Origin: Neoechinorhynchus agilis
Lineage: Eukaryota > Acanthocephala
Assembly (NCBI GenBank): GCA_051530055.1
Contig: CM121341.1
Location: forward strand, 13,578,001-13,642,000
DNA length: 64,000 nucleotides
Reading direction: 5' to 3'
How positions within the stretch are numbered: position 1 is the stretch's first letter; every line of letters starts with the position of its first letter. The position numbers and the translations under genes were made by a program. Shown here piece after piece: positions 46,264 through 59,227 of this stretch. The notes beneath the pieces are model-generated. The model worked only from the letters and a program-made list of their open reading frames with translations, was not told the DNA's origin and searched no databases.

Positions 46264-47656
46264 AAATGTGTACTTTTGCGAGATCTACGAGGCACATTTC
46301 TACGAGTAAGATATTCTCTTATCTATGATATTTATGTTTTCGTAGTTCTAACTACGACAGTGATTGTACAGGTCAAGTTCAAAGGATGGGATGAGCTCCA
46401 GAACTTTGCAGCAGAAATTAGTTTATTCTGATATTGGATACCTTAACCGATCCGGGCATATTACGATAAACCTCTTGCTCCTTTATGCGCACGGTACGAG
46501 GGAAACTCAATATTGCAAAGGACATCCTTTTACCTTTATTGCCTTTATTAGTGCTTTTTGGGTCGGTGGAGTGTTCTTATCCGATATAAATCCATTCATG
46601 ATTGATTTGCCAGCTAAATGATACAAGTGAGTTTGTGTTGTGGGTTTGGGGCAAGATTGCCGGAGAAAGCTGAAATGTTTTACCAACCACTTTTTTCGTT
46701 ACAATATAATAGAATTCATCTTATTTTGAACTTTGAAATTTAGTGATTTTCTCACGTAAGTCCCGAAATACGAGAAAATACGGAGAACAATATCTAATTC
46801 TAAACAACTTTTCAGACACATTCGTGTTTTCTATTCAAGAGAATTGGAAATTTAAAAATTTGCATTTTAGAAGAGAAATTTTTAGTAAATAGCCATGCAA
46901 ACTACAAAGTAAAAAATTGTTTAAATGTTTGAGAAATAAAACAGTATGTTGATTAACAATTAAATTCGCTTCAAAATCGATTTGTTCTTTTTATTTAAAA
47001 CGTGCATCACTGGACTTAATAAAAAACATTGGCTAAGGGTAAACATTCGATGCATTTAAAAGTGTTGTTTTAACTCGTTTGTACTGTAAAGTGTTTACAT
47101 TTGTAATTTACGGGTCATTTGAAGCAGAAAAAAGAATTTCTAACACTTCAGCACACTTGGCGAATTGCGCGAGAGTAGTTTAAAATTGCTTTACTTTAGG
47201 ACAGCACATTTTATCGTTAATAAGTTTAGCGTCTCTGAGGAGTGCTGCGTATTTCTCTAAGCCCAAAGTTTCGGTACCAAGCATTTCTGAGACCTACTCG
47301 CCAAACCAGAGGAAAGGTCGAAATTTCTTTCTAGGTTACCTTTTCCGCGTTTGTACTGGCCCGGTTGCAACTTGGCTCTGTACCTGTGTCAAAGATTAGA
47401 ATCAAAACAGAAATGAAGGGAAAGTCTTACTTATACGATAACAACGAGGAATAAGGTGCGTAGACGGGGATACAGAATAAAAGTTCGTCTGATTCTTTTG
47501 GAATTCCAGTTAAAGACGACAGTAATCTACTCAAATCCTCCTCTTCTCCATCGTTCTAAACTCGACGAAATGAGATCTCAAGGAGGGTTCAACGGAGTGG
47601 ACGATAAGGCTGCTACAGAAACCACGCGTTTCGAGAAATTTATCGAAATACTTCAT
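46264..47656. other. No convincing gene
   Basis: Contains an open frame 46364-46621 (+, with YLNRSGHITINLLLLYAHGT), unlikely to be coding, and AT-rich sequence. A plus frame 47456-47713 overlaps the 3' end of the NEMF-like gene and is most likely its shadow. Confidence 0.35.
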
Positions 47657-50600
47657 TTAAAAATTCGGGAATCGATCAAAAAGGTTCGTTACCTCATCGT
47701 TGTCATCGCCTGATGAGATTTCTTTGATGTCTTCATTTATCGTCTCAGTCGTCGTCAAATTAGGCTCCTCTTTTTGTTCATTCACACTCTTAAGCGGTTC
47801 TTGATTTTTATGGAATGATTGCTCCGCCATCATCTCAATCAACACGTTAACCGCCGTCTGAATGTGACTGCTTTTACTCTTCCCGTCGTCTTCACTGAAA
47901 CTTTCATTTCTTTTGCCCTTATAATATAATAAGGGATTTTGTATTAGTAAAATTGGATATGGATCACGATCATTAACCTTTTTTCCCTTCCGCCTCTTTT
48001 GCGAACCACCAATTACCACCGGAATTTTCTTTTCTTCCTTTTTACCCCCCCTACATACGTATGCAACTCGGATTCAGACGCTCAGAATATATACATCTAT
48101 AATCACCTCTTCTTGGCACCTTTCCTTTGTTCCTTCTGAGGCTTAATCTTCTGCACACCGCCGAATATTATATACGTTTCTTTTTCTTCTACTTGTCCCT
48201 CTGATCTAGATATATGAATAAAAATGATAAAGGTTTGTGCGGATAATGGAGACGATTGTCTTTCATGAACATAATTCTAAGCTGGTTTTTCCATAGCCTG
48301 TGCGAAAGTTTCAAAAGACATAAAGACGCCTTTATGTTCTACAGTTCTTATACTCCTCTCATGAGAATATCTTATATCGAGTTCTAGCAAAAGAAAGGCT
48401 ATTTATCTAAGTACGGCGACTTTATCGTCGAACAGCTAGTCTTTCGATATAGTTTTTAAGCCAGCAAGAGTTGGCGTTAATGATACGCTTCAAAGTAGGC
48501 GCTAAAATCCACCTAAAACGCAACCAGGTTGGTATTGGGCGACAACAAGTGCTCAGTGGTTAATTTAATGTTAACGTACATCGAACGGGTAGCCTAGAAA
48601 ACAATTGTGATGATTCAAAGGCTTATTTTCGAGCGCAAATGATGTGCAGATAATGTCGTCTTTCACAGGAAATGGATCAATGATACTATCTTAGTAAGGG
48701 TGTATTCTTAGATCATTTGAAGCAATAATTCAAAATTCATATTCCCTTATTTAAACATAATTTTTCGTCCAGATTAATGCATTTTCTGTTTTGAACTGTA
48801 ATGTTGAGCCGTCTGAATTTTCATGTTTAAAGTTTAGTTTTATCATTCATTTAAAATACGTTTAAATAACAATTATATTTATATGGTTTATAGACATGCT
48901 GATAAATTACATTTACAATAAAGCTTATAATAAAATTTTAATGCTGTTCAACTTTGAATTAGCCAAAAATGCTAGGAACCATAAAAAACCGTTGAAATGT
49001 CATGTTGCATAAAAAGCTGTACTTACATGGTAAAAATCCCTTTTGTCTGTGCAGGACGTTCCGGCGACTGATCGTCATTATCTCCAAATTTCGCTTTTCG
49101 TTCATCCACATGATTTGCAAGACTATCCTCGTCGATCTTAAACAACAATCCACAACCATAAACAAGTGAATCCGGTCGCATGATGTTTCGCTTTCCTCGT
49201 ATCATGAAACTACCAGTTCCCAGGTACTCACCGGCTTGAGCAGTTTTAGAAACCTATCATGATTGAAATTGAAGAACAAAATAACGTTTCTCACTTGATG
49301 GGCGTGCACCCAATAAGCACTGGTCAGTACTTTTGCTTCCCATGATGGACTATAACAAACCGCCATTTGTATTGCCTCAGATATTGTTCTCGGTGGAACT
49401 GGACCTCCTGAAGGTTGCGATTTGTGAAATGATGATTGTTATTTTAATTTGAATTTACCTGTGGGATTCTTAATTATGACACTTGAGCTACCATGGTTTT
49501 CTGAATGTACGTAAATATCGTCTAACGAAATAGGAAAAGATTTCAAAAATGAGAAATATTAAATTTTCGGGATTTTGCCTTTCTCATACATTTTTGAAAA
49601 AACCTGTAATGACCATACAAAATCTCACAGAATTTTGAACGCAAGACATCTAATTTTCGACAAAATGTCACTTAAGACAAAAACGCGCATCTTTAAACCT
49701 TTTTTCTATCAATCGTTGAACACGGGCTGGAGATGCTTCCATCCTGAAGGAAATTTGACTTACTTGGATCCATGTACTTTTTGACAATAACTTCGTTTTC
49801 CTGCTGGTCACGACCCGCAATCACCAAATAATTATCAGAACTAATGAACCAAATGAACTTTTGAAACCTAATTTTTGAATTCAAGCGTTTTTATGGATAA
49901 AACGATTACTTATACCAATATGATTTTCTGTTCTTTTCCACATGAATAGGTTTGCCAGCTTGTCTAATAAGCGCATTCTTTTTCCTGTTAGCAGCTTTAA
50001 GTGCCTTTGAAGAAGCAGCGCGAGTTCGTTCTTCCTTTTGCTTCAATGCTTTTTTCGTATCATAGTACCTTCACAATGTTCAGAATTACTGATTGAACAA
50101 TCCCTTTCAGTTGCGGAAACTCACGACTCAACGTTTGCGTATGCCCCCTTAGATACATCCACGCCAACGTTACCACTTCCTTCCACATCATCTCTAAATT
50201 CACCAGTAAAATTTTTAAAGAAAATTCAAAACGTTTATACTGTAATTTCAACACGATGGAACCCTTCTCAAGTTGAAGTTTTTCTATGCATTGCGCAACG
50301 GGATTCTTGTTTCGCTTTCCCTCCGCGACCATCTCTTCAATTTCATTCCAACTGAGTCCATTTGCCAAAGCGTTTCTTACGACAAAAATTGCAGATTCTA
50401 CGTTTTCAATATTTAACCGAATGAGTTCTGCTTTTCTAGCACAATCTTCCTGCTCTTGTTGTAATTGCCGGCACCGGTTTTCGATATCAGCTTCGACATT
50501 AGATATCTTCTTCAAGGCTGCCTTTTCCTTTTATATGAATAGATAAAGGATAATTTCTAGGCTACTGTAATCTCACGTTCTGAATTGTTTCGGCATCAAT

Positions 50601-50697
50601 CTTCTGCTGGCATATTCGGGAGAAAAATTCGTCAATGGCCTCAAAGAAGTAATATAATTCGTCATTGTGTGAAAAGAACACAGCGATCAAACAATTT
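47657..50697 (-). CDS. NEMF/Rqc2-like ribosome quality control factor, N-terminal domain absent
   Basis: NEMF/Rqc2 binds stalled 60S subunits, recruits Listerin and adds C-terminal tails. From 5': 50577-50697 ([20 protein letters not shown]); 50527 down to about 50230 ([19 protein letters not shown], coiled coil); about 50107-50180 ([13 protein letters not shown], the family VDVDLSLSAYAN); 49910-50050 ([19 protein letters not shown]); about 49770-49890 ([26 protein letters not shown]); 49460-49520 ([13 protein letters not shown]); 49290-49420 ([18 protein letters not shown]); 49025-49255 ([18 protein letters not shown]); then acidic/lysine-rich exons to 47657 ending NLFDRFPNF. Introns of 47, 56 and about 60 bp fit. 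I see no NFACT-N domain (about 450 residues) in the 2.3 kb upstream, and no clear NFACT-C after 47657. Confidence 0.82.
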
Positions 50698-52262
50698 TGA
50701 AGTTACATTTTAAGAGGTTTAACTTACTAACATAAAAAAATCCCATGTTGAGATTTTGCGAATGAACAGATTTCGCAATTCATATTGTATAGGAGCTGCC
50801 TAATTAAAACCAAATTTTTTATTGCACATGTGCGACTTTAAATGAACGACGCTGAAATTCAAACGCCAATCATGATTGAAAAGTTAAATATTCTAAATTT
50901 AAATTTAAACATTATCCAAATTATAAAATTAACAGTACGCATCAAGCCCGACGTCCGTAAAATGTTCACTTTTGGCTTATGGTGGTAAGCAGTTCACGTT
51001 TTTATATGCACGCCTTAAGATATGCATCGTAGCTTTTAGAAAGTGTCCCAAAAAGATGATCTTCGGTATAGTTCGAAAATAATCAATCTAATTTCTCTGA
51101 AAAAAATGTTGAAAAGCCCGTGTTTTAATCACAACATATTTAATCTTAAGGACTACATTGAAAACATAGAACATGAATCGATCAGCGTATCTCTTTTAAG
51201 ATCTGATATACGTCTTAACCATTATCACAATGATTTGCGTATACAAGAGTGATTCTCTTAGCTCTTTCAAAAACCATTCGTGACCACTTACCATTAGTAG
51301 ATGCAGACAAAAATATCGATGAATATGTAAGCTGAAGTGAAACGTCGTTCAGAAAAGTCCCTTAGGATAAGTCACTCAGCAGTGGATTACATTTAAGGAC
51401 TATTTCTGAGACTATCGAAATTAGTTAAAGTGGAAATGGTGCACTTTTTGAAGTCAAAAACTACAGCCTGATTTGTCCATTAAGGTAAGGAAAATTGCTG
51501 CCTTTAAAGGGGTTTCATACAATACTGGGAAAAAGAGTAGTATGCCCATCAGAGCATCTCAAGTTCTCGGTCGATAATAATTGTCCCATAAATACCCTTT
51601 CAAAGGGAGCGGCTCCGTCTCTCCGAGTTGTCGGGGTAGTTCGAAATATTAGCCCTTAAAAAACTTGATGTAAATAGTCATTTTTTAACTTTTTGAAAAA
51701 ACAGAATGCGGTATAGGTTAAAATATTTTTAATTTCTATAAAAAGTGTAAAACTTTAATCCGCACAGAATTTTCAGTTGCCGAAAATCATATTGGCAAAT
51801 CAATTTCTTAATTGTTCTTCTGCATTACCTGTGTAGAGAAAATCTTATCTCGATACTCCATTTACACTTCTTTACGAACAACGTCGGCTCATTGAAGCAT
51901 CGAAAATTGAAATTTAATTCCTATGTGTGCGCTATCATTAAGGACATAGGGAAAATGAAATGCATCCAAGCAACCAGAACACTCATAATTGTTCACTAAA
52001 CTTTAATCTGCACTTCGAGTTAATGCCTCGCGGAGAACTTCCATCACTCATGACCGATTTGCATAAGCGTTAATAAGAAGAGAATTTTATCGGCTTTCCT
52101 AGATGACTCTTTAGTAAAGGAAATTTTATATGTCGGAACAATGGAACTAAAGGTTTACTAAAAGTTTGGTCGTTTACCTAAAGGTAGTTCATTTTTTAGG
52201 GAAAAAAGTTCATCGGCCGTAAAATGAAAATCGGCTTCTAATTTAAATCAGTAATTATTATA
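50698..52262. other. No gene recognised
   Basis: This is where the NFACT-N exons of the NEMF-like gene would be expected, but no frame in either strand reads like it. The plus frame at 51043-51252 has no recognisable domain. AT-rich. Confidence 0.45.
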
Positions 52263-52454
52263 ATTATTGTTTAGGTCTACACCCGGTAAATGATTATTTA
52301 TTGAAGACGTTTCGAGCCTCATCGGGCCCATCATCAGTTTGTTTGTTAGTCCAACGAAAGTGCCTATTACTAACAAACTGATGATGAACCCGACGAAGTT
52401 CGCAGAACGTCTTTAATAAATAATCATTTACCGGGTGTAGACCTAAACAATAAT
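52263..52454. repeat. Palindrome with hammerhead-like cores (Penelope-like element end)
   Basis: Arms 52263-52350 and 52367-52454, about 85 bp each, with a 16-bp spacer. Each arm, read outward, is AACTGATGA, a stem II, then a GAAAC-like box and CGTCTTTAATAAATAATCAT, TTACCGGGTGTAGACC. In the left arm (minus strand, 52308-52337) CTGATGA, GGGCC/GGCTC (five pairs including one G-U) with loop CGATGA, and GAAAC fit a hammerhead ribozyme core, with one extra T after CTGATGA. The right arm (52378-52409) keeps CTGATGA but its stem and GAAA are damaged. Such head-to-head ends are known in Penelope-like elements; the family is shared with 19.52 kb. Confidence 0.6.
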
Positions 52455-52499
52455 TCCAATCACATTCTCCGGTACCTCACATATCGACAGTAATTATTA

Positions 52500-55205
52500 G
52501 ATAATTTATGTTTCACTTTGAACAACTGTATAGATTTTTCGACGAGTGAACAGCATAAATGCTTTGGGTAAACTCAATTTATGATTGCTTTAAACATCTT
52601 AAGGAAATATAAAAAATATTCTGGCTTTTTAAACTTAAATTCGAAACTTAAACTTTTTAACCTTAGAAACAGTGAGACCACTTCCCGCTTTTAAAGCTCT
52701 AAATAGTAAATTTGCATGTAGAAATTTTGCTTTCAAGATAATTAAAACTCATACACTACCTATTTCAAAACTAAGTACACTTCTGAATTCGAGACGTAAT
52801 GCGCAATTCATATATTCCCATTGATCAACGGCCCTGAGGTTAAAATTTCCGCATTTACCATAACGGAATTTATCAACTCCTTCTTAAAAAAGGGTGCTAA
52901 CTAGCAGCTTAAATATTTTTGAGACGTAACAACGGATATAAAATTCATATTTTTAAAAAGATTTCAATTTTCAACATTGAATAAGTAGATTTCCAAAAAT
53001 AGTTGCGGCTATTTTTTTAAATACGTAATTATAGAACATTTAATCGGTATAGCGTTCCCCTAAGACACGTTGCGTGATTATGCTTAACCAAATGCGAGAC
53101 GAAAATATCGCTCAAACAGACACGATTTCTACATGCACTAGTATCTCTGAAATGTGAATTTTTTGTCTTTTCAAAAATGCCGACTAAATTTTCAATCAAA
53201 TTTTCGCCAAGCAATGTCATTCTTTAATGAAATTGCCTTTCATAAAACTTCGAATAGCTCATCGCCGACTGGTAATTACCTTAGAGAATGAATTGAATTC
53301 CTTAAGTGGTTTATGTCTGAGATTTTCGAAATCGAAAGCGAAAAAATCGCTGTACCTAGACGAGAGGGGAATTAATATGTCACATATCTATTTCCAAGAG
53401 AGCCATTGCTTCGACAATACTGTGCACATTGGTGCCATCGAGGATAATGAGATATGTTCCACGAGTGGCTTTCCATATGTGCTCAGAACATATATTTATC
53501 GAGTGTTGCTCAGGGCGAAATTTTAATCTTATAAAAGAGACAACGGATTTTTTTCAGCATAGGGATGCAGACGGAGCGAGTGGAAGGTAAGTTTGTGATT
53601 CGGGCTTTCCAACAAATTCCCCGGAGATGTTTCTTGTTGCTGGCCATGATTGATGATAAATGGGGTTTGTTTAATCGGTAGGTGCTCCATCACAGTGTCT
53701 CACGAAAACGGTGATGGGTGGTATGAATGCCAATTGGGAATTGTATGAAAGCACAAATCTGCACATCAGTTGCGCTGCGCACACATCTACCGAAAAAAGA
53801 CCTCATTGCGATCAAGTGGATGGAATAAACGAGCGCAAGAGAAGTGCCAACTGAGTGGGTTCGTGAATACAACAAAAGAGGAGAAAACGGGGGCTGTTAT
53901 TCAAAGTGGAGGAAAACGGGCTGCGTTTTGTCATCCACAACACTAAATGCAGTTCATATTTTCGAAAGGGCCACGTATATTAGCCAAAACTTTACTTTCG
54001 TCACCCTCGAGGAAATCACGGCGAACTAAAAGGCGATCGCCACACCACCGATCAAATCCACGACGAACTAATACCCAGCGATTAAAAAGTGTCGTTTCAC
54101 ATAGATCCGGTGCTGCCGGTTCACGAAGGCAAGTGAGTCTCACCAGTGCGCACCTCACACCACTACGTATTTAAATATTTTTGAAAACTCCTACTTAACC
54201 CAATGCCGTTGTACTCGGGGGGTGTGCCAGACAGTTTCACTCCCTTTACGTTCCGCCACTCGCCTATAGCACTTTACTACTGGTAATGATAGCTATAAAC
54301 ACCATCAACGAAGGAACGAGATGCTCCCTGTTGTCGATTTTGATGAATACGGTGATATTAGGACCACCAAATCCACGGAAGGTAAAAAATGTAATATTTG
54401 ATGCTCCATTATTATTCTCGTTTATATTTTATTCAAAAAGATCCAATGCGCCAGCATTTACAGCGCGACTCACTAAGTCCTGCAATGGTATCGTCCAAAA
54501 CGTCTACTAATCGCCCATCTCTCACAAACAGCCTTATTGCCAGCTCAAAAGGTTCAACAACCACCCGTTCGTCTGCTTCAATTACAGCCATGCAGTCGAA
54601 ATGGCGTCGTTTCCTTCATTTAAAGCATAAATGTGGAGTTTGCCAGATTAACTTTTATCAGTCAAAATGTCTAACCTTGCAACCGACCGTTGCCGTCACG
54701 TACTTCTGATTCTCTGGGTAAACAATTTTTTACTTGCATAAATGTCATAAGGATCTCACGCGGCAAGCAAAAGGTTTACAGGGAAGGTCTATTACAAAAC
54801 GAAGTTGTATTTCAGCTCAATTTGCAAATAATTCCAAGAAGAAACGGACTTGTGGTTCCATTTTGTCACAATGTGACAAATTATAGCTCGATTTTTGAAA
54901 TTTATGCATAAGTGAACAAAGATAAAGAGCGTTAGCTTACGCCTCAGGGGTCTCGAAAACTCAATTTACGCCCACAACTGATTAATGAATTGAATTTATG
55001 GTAAAGGTTGAGCTTTTTAAACATCTTCATAAGGTTCCCGGGAATGAAAATGCTATTCAAATGATCAAAGGGATCGAATAAACAAATTAAATTTCCAACC
55101 CAAAAATTTGATTTAAAAAGCTGTTGATTTCAATTGTAAAATTCCATTTTTTAATATAGTGTAAACCTCAAAATAATTTTCTCCAGATATCAGTACATCT
55201 TTAAC
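52500..55205. other. No convincing gene
   Basis: The plus frame 53227-53526 (99 codons, ATG, MKLPFIKLRIAHRRLVITLE) could be a small hypothetical protein but has no motif. 53.8-54.2 kb is somewhat G+C-richer with several overlapping frames on both strands, none recognisable. The 5' exon(s) of the K+ channel should be somewhere in 54.2-55.2 kb but could not be found. Confidence 0.35.
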
Positions 55206-56644
55206 AAATTCCACATTTCTGGATAAGCAGGCGTTTTCTACTAAGTCACATAGGCCTTGGATGTTTAGTTCTGGTCTATGTGGTGATTGGCGGTTTGTTA
55301 TTCGATGCTGTAGAATCTACCAATGAGATTCGAGTTAAACAGCGTCAACAACGGAACCGTGAGCGTCTCATTAAGTCTCTGTTAGACGACGCAGACGCTT
55401 TATTTAACCAGTATTTGAACGGAAGTTTCGAGATAAAGTACAAGCATTGGCGTGATTTTCAACGCCGACGAAATTTCGATGAGAGTTGGCATGTCAATAT
55501 CAATAAAGACGAGTGGTTTGAAAAGGCTAAACATCGATTGGCCGTTTACGAGCACGAAGAAACTGTGGCTGGTTACAAAGATACGAAGGATCAGGAAGAG
55601 AAACAAGAGGAGGTGTGGACTATAACTTCGGCGATGTTATACTCAGCTACTGTTATAACAACAATTGGTTGGTATTTACAGGGATCCACGTGGATGTCCA
55701 AAAAATTGATTCCCCTTCTGCGCTCCATATAGGTTATGGAAATATAACACCAAAAACGGTGGAAGGAAAAATATTGACAATAGTATACGCTCTGTTCGGG
55801 ATTCCTTTGATGTTTATTTGCTTGACTAATACTGGCGATCTATTAGCCAATGTGTTCATCGACACCTATAGCAAGATAGTTAATCTATTCTGCGTTACAT
55901 GCTGCAGCGAGCGATTTCGTAGATTGGTTGGATTTTCAGTAGAAAATGTATGTTTTACTGGGACTTTTTTGATATAATACGACTCTTTTCTTAAAGGTGA
56001 ATGAAAAATCATTGTCAGCTGATTATTCTGGCGGGTTTCATGGTCAGCAGCAGAAACAAGAAAAAAAACACGTTCCAATTATAGCTAGTTTGGGCGCACT
56101 GGCTGCTTATATTTTCGGAGGAGCGATATTATTTGGAGCGTGGGAACAATGGCACGTCGTACGTTGTGAATGGCTATTTTCTCAGGTGGGGAGGGTAGTA
56201 AATGCCATTACCACGGACGTAGACGGAGCCTATTTTTGTTTTATAACGTTCACAACGATCGGCTTTGGGGATTTCGTACCAGGTCAGGGAACTTTAAGTG
56301 AAGATAAAGCAGGAAAAATGGTTCTCTGTGCGATATTTTTATTGGTAGGAATGATTGTAATGGCTATGTGCTTTAAACTAATGCAAGATGAACTTGTTTC
56401 AAAAGCAAGAGCACTTGCGAAAAATCTGGGCATTATCGATAGTGAAGATGATGAAAATATCGAAGATCGATCCTACTACAGCAGCGATCAAGCGAGTGCC
56501 GATACTATTGAACACAGGCCTGCCGATAAGAAAGCCACAGAGGAAAGACCGCCTTTACTTCGGATATTTAGATCTCCATTTGGGAGATCAGAAAAAGATG
56601 AAAGTAACGGTGAACGAGTAAACAAACACAAAATGAGCGTGTGA
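55206..56644 (+). CDS. Two-pore-domain potassium channel (K2P/TWK)
   Basis: Exon 55206-55667 carries TM1 (HIGLGCLVLVYVVIGGLLFD), a long charged extracellular cap (VKQRQQRNRERLIKSLLDDA...) and the P1 helix (TSAMLYSATVITTIG); a 65-bp intron splits the codon of the selectivity filter, which is completed as GYGN in exon 55733-55947 (NITPKTVEGKILTIVYALFG, TM2 FGIPLMFICL). After a 50-bp intron, exon 55997-56644 holds TM3 (PIIASLGALAAYIFGGAILF), P2 with TTIGFGDF, TM4 (KMVLCAIFLLVGMIVMAMCF) and a cytosolic tail. Filters TTIGYGN and TTIGFGD are normal, so a working leak K+ channel is expected. The 5' end is open: no start codon was found before 55206 and upstream exon(s) are likely. Nematodes have dozens of these genes. 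Confidence 0.88.
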
Positions 56645-56926
56645 GAGTTTTTATACACAACAAAGCCGTCTAACCTTTCAAAAGATTCATTCTTTATGTT
56701 TGCTTCCAAATCGTATGAAATGTATCCTTTGCATTGTCCGTTGGATGCGATATCGAGATAGCTTTTAAAATGCTCGATATAGTTAAAAAGCTCTTCGGGT
56801 GCTATAGTAAAAAATGGGATCCTGTTTAAAGAATCGAATGTCGTGAAATCACCTATCTCGGTCGATTTTTGATTTATCACGTCTTTCTTTAGTAATCCCT
56901 TTACGAAGGAATTTCCGACAACTAAA
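56488..56926 (-). CDS. Possible last exon of an unknown gene, antisense to the K2P end
   Basis: The minus strand is open for more than 430 bp after a TTTTTTAG acceptor at about 56927 (VGNSFVKGLLKKDVINQKST, FFTIAPEELFNYIEHFKSYL) and ends at a stop at 56488-56490. The first 280 bp lie beyond the channel's stop and have protein-like composition; the last 156 bp run opposite the channel's tail and may be a shadow. No upstream exon or domain was recognised. Confidence 0.3.
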
Positions 56927-59227
56927 AAACAAATGAAATGTTAATTTCGGCATAATGAACAGCAGATGAAAAATAATAAAATGACTAAAGACAGATCCAA
57001 ACTCACTTAAATTTTTGCTATTTGTTCATATTTATATCAAAGAGTAGTGGAAAGTATTCATTGCTCACACTAATAGTACATTTATATTATGATTTTTGAT
57101 CTTGAAACGAAACAATATCCATCAAATTTTATTCGATTAATCAATGAAACCTTAGAAGAAAATTTTGGTTTCTCCAAGTATATTACAATGATGCAAAAAT
57201 ATCTTAGACTGAAATCAAGAAATCACGGAAAGATTTTAAAAAATGTTGTTTGTGTAAATACTAAAATAAAACATGCAAGATTTAAGTCACTTGACATTGA
57301 AATTACCGCATTTAACAAAATAAGTTATGCATTAATCATGCAAACACAAGATTCCGAGATTCAATGACTGATCCAGGAGAGTTGAAAAATACTATTCGCC
57401 TACTTCTCTAAAAAAATTCATTTAGAAAAAAGTTATTACGAATCGGTTTAAGAAATCCACGGTTTTTGTGAGTTCAATGTGTGGAAGCAAAAAGCAACCT
57501 GAAGATGTCCGACGAAACGGACGACATATTGAGAATAATAAATCAATCTATATTTTTTTATCACCAAAACATACATATACGTATTATTTTTAAGGTAAGG
57601 AAAATCAGTAAAATCGATATTTCTAATCATTTTCACGATTGGCCGCTATTTTGCACTTACAGAGATTATTCATAATAAATCGAGAAACTGTCTCAGAATC
57701 CTTGACTGATTTTGAAATACTAGACTCAAACGAAGAGTTTTAAATTTCAAATGGATACCTACGCATCAACACTCATTACTTGAAGTGTTCTGTAACCATC
57801 AGCATTGTATTTTAACCCAGTTCCACATATAATATTATTATGATCGTCTCGCCGCCATCGGAGAGCCAATATAATCACGTAATCGTGATCACAAAGAATT
57901 ATGTTTCCCTAATCAATCATTGGATGGGTTCAATATCAATATTGCCAAGAAAGCATACTCGATCGAAAAGTTCGATGAAGACGTGATTTACTCGATCACC
58001 GGTACCAACAGTCAGTTGAACGATTCGATCAACTCCCAACTGCTTCACACCATGCAATCGCCTGTTCCTGAGATGTTTTCTGAGCTAAAAAGAACCATTT
58101 AATTGTGTTGTTTGCAAAATAAATATTATGGAACAAATCCAAACGTAGCATTATGCTACCCCTTGCACAAGCACTACCCGATAAGTTCAAGTTTTAAATT
58201 GAAGAGCGAATATGAGTGGACTTAAGAAATGACCTTCATTGTGACCATGGACGGAAATTGGTTTTTGGGCCAATTGTAATCTGTCGAATGGATTCTGCAT
58301 CCACTTTCAATCAACATCATCGTCGTTTCTTCATGGCTGAATGGTTAAGATTCTCTAAGTATTCGAATAAGTAGCGGGACGCTATTACCGTTTAAGTTTA
58401 AATAAATAGGTTTTTGGATTAAGATCATAAATTGTTGAAATTATTGAACCAAGACATGACTTTTTTAATTCGCCAATCGATGCGAGAATGTCAACTGTAG
58501 AGAATCGGTTCTTCATCTCGAAATACCGTGATTTAAAAAATAATGTTAGTTTCAACGCGATTTGATATTATTAAATAACGTCTGAGTCGCAAACAAATCA
58601 CTATCTTAAATAATTTTAATTCCTGAGTCTTGAATCTAACAATTTTTAAAATAGGGATTATTGATTTCTGAATCGATGCAGCAAATGGAATTAAGAATCG
58701 TCTTGAGTGATTAACATCCAATAAAGAAGTCAAAAATAATGATGTAAACGACAATTGAATTTAAAAATAAGTAACCCGATTATCCAAAGATCGCATTACG
58801 AATTGCTTCACAATGCGTTACGAGCCTTCCCTACTTTTTTCTGAAGATTTGATAGCTGCCTACTTGAGATAGTTATATGAATCCCAAATGGGTATAAAAT
58901 GAAGCTACCTAAATCTTCAACGGTGCACAAGTTTCTATGTTCAAGATGAAGATCAATCTACTGGATTCACCTCAGAATCCTTAGATAGTGAGTTCTTAGC
59001 TGTATCTTTTAAATGACTAGCAAACGGTAAGTTAAACCAAAGGTTAACCAACTTCCTCGCAACGTACACATTGTAGTATAATCAAACTTTAAGTCCAGAA
59101 TTAAGACCAGTTGAGTACGAACATGAAGACAAAACACTGCTATGAGCAATAACGGACCTGGAAGAATGCACTCATCGAAGTCAGAAAATCCTTCGGGGTT
59201 TCAGAATCGGAGATGTGGTGATCCATG
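56927..59227. other. No convincing gene
   Basis: The plus frames 57089-57367 (92 codons, ATG) and 57920-58102 (60 codons, ATG, MDGFNINIAKKAYSIEKFDE) are open with a protein-like composition but show no recognised domain. The rest is AT-rich with nothing to report. Confidence 0.3.

Noticed and set aside
47456-47713. Plus-strand frame of 85 codons at the end of the NEMF-like gene
   Set aside because: Half of it is the complement of the NEMF acidic exon, and the start is not ATG; considered a shadow.
54000-54180. G+C-richer patch with frames on both strands near 54 kb
   Set aside because: Overlapping frames with no motif; neither could be linked to exons of the K2P channel.
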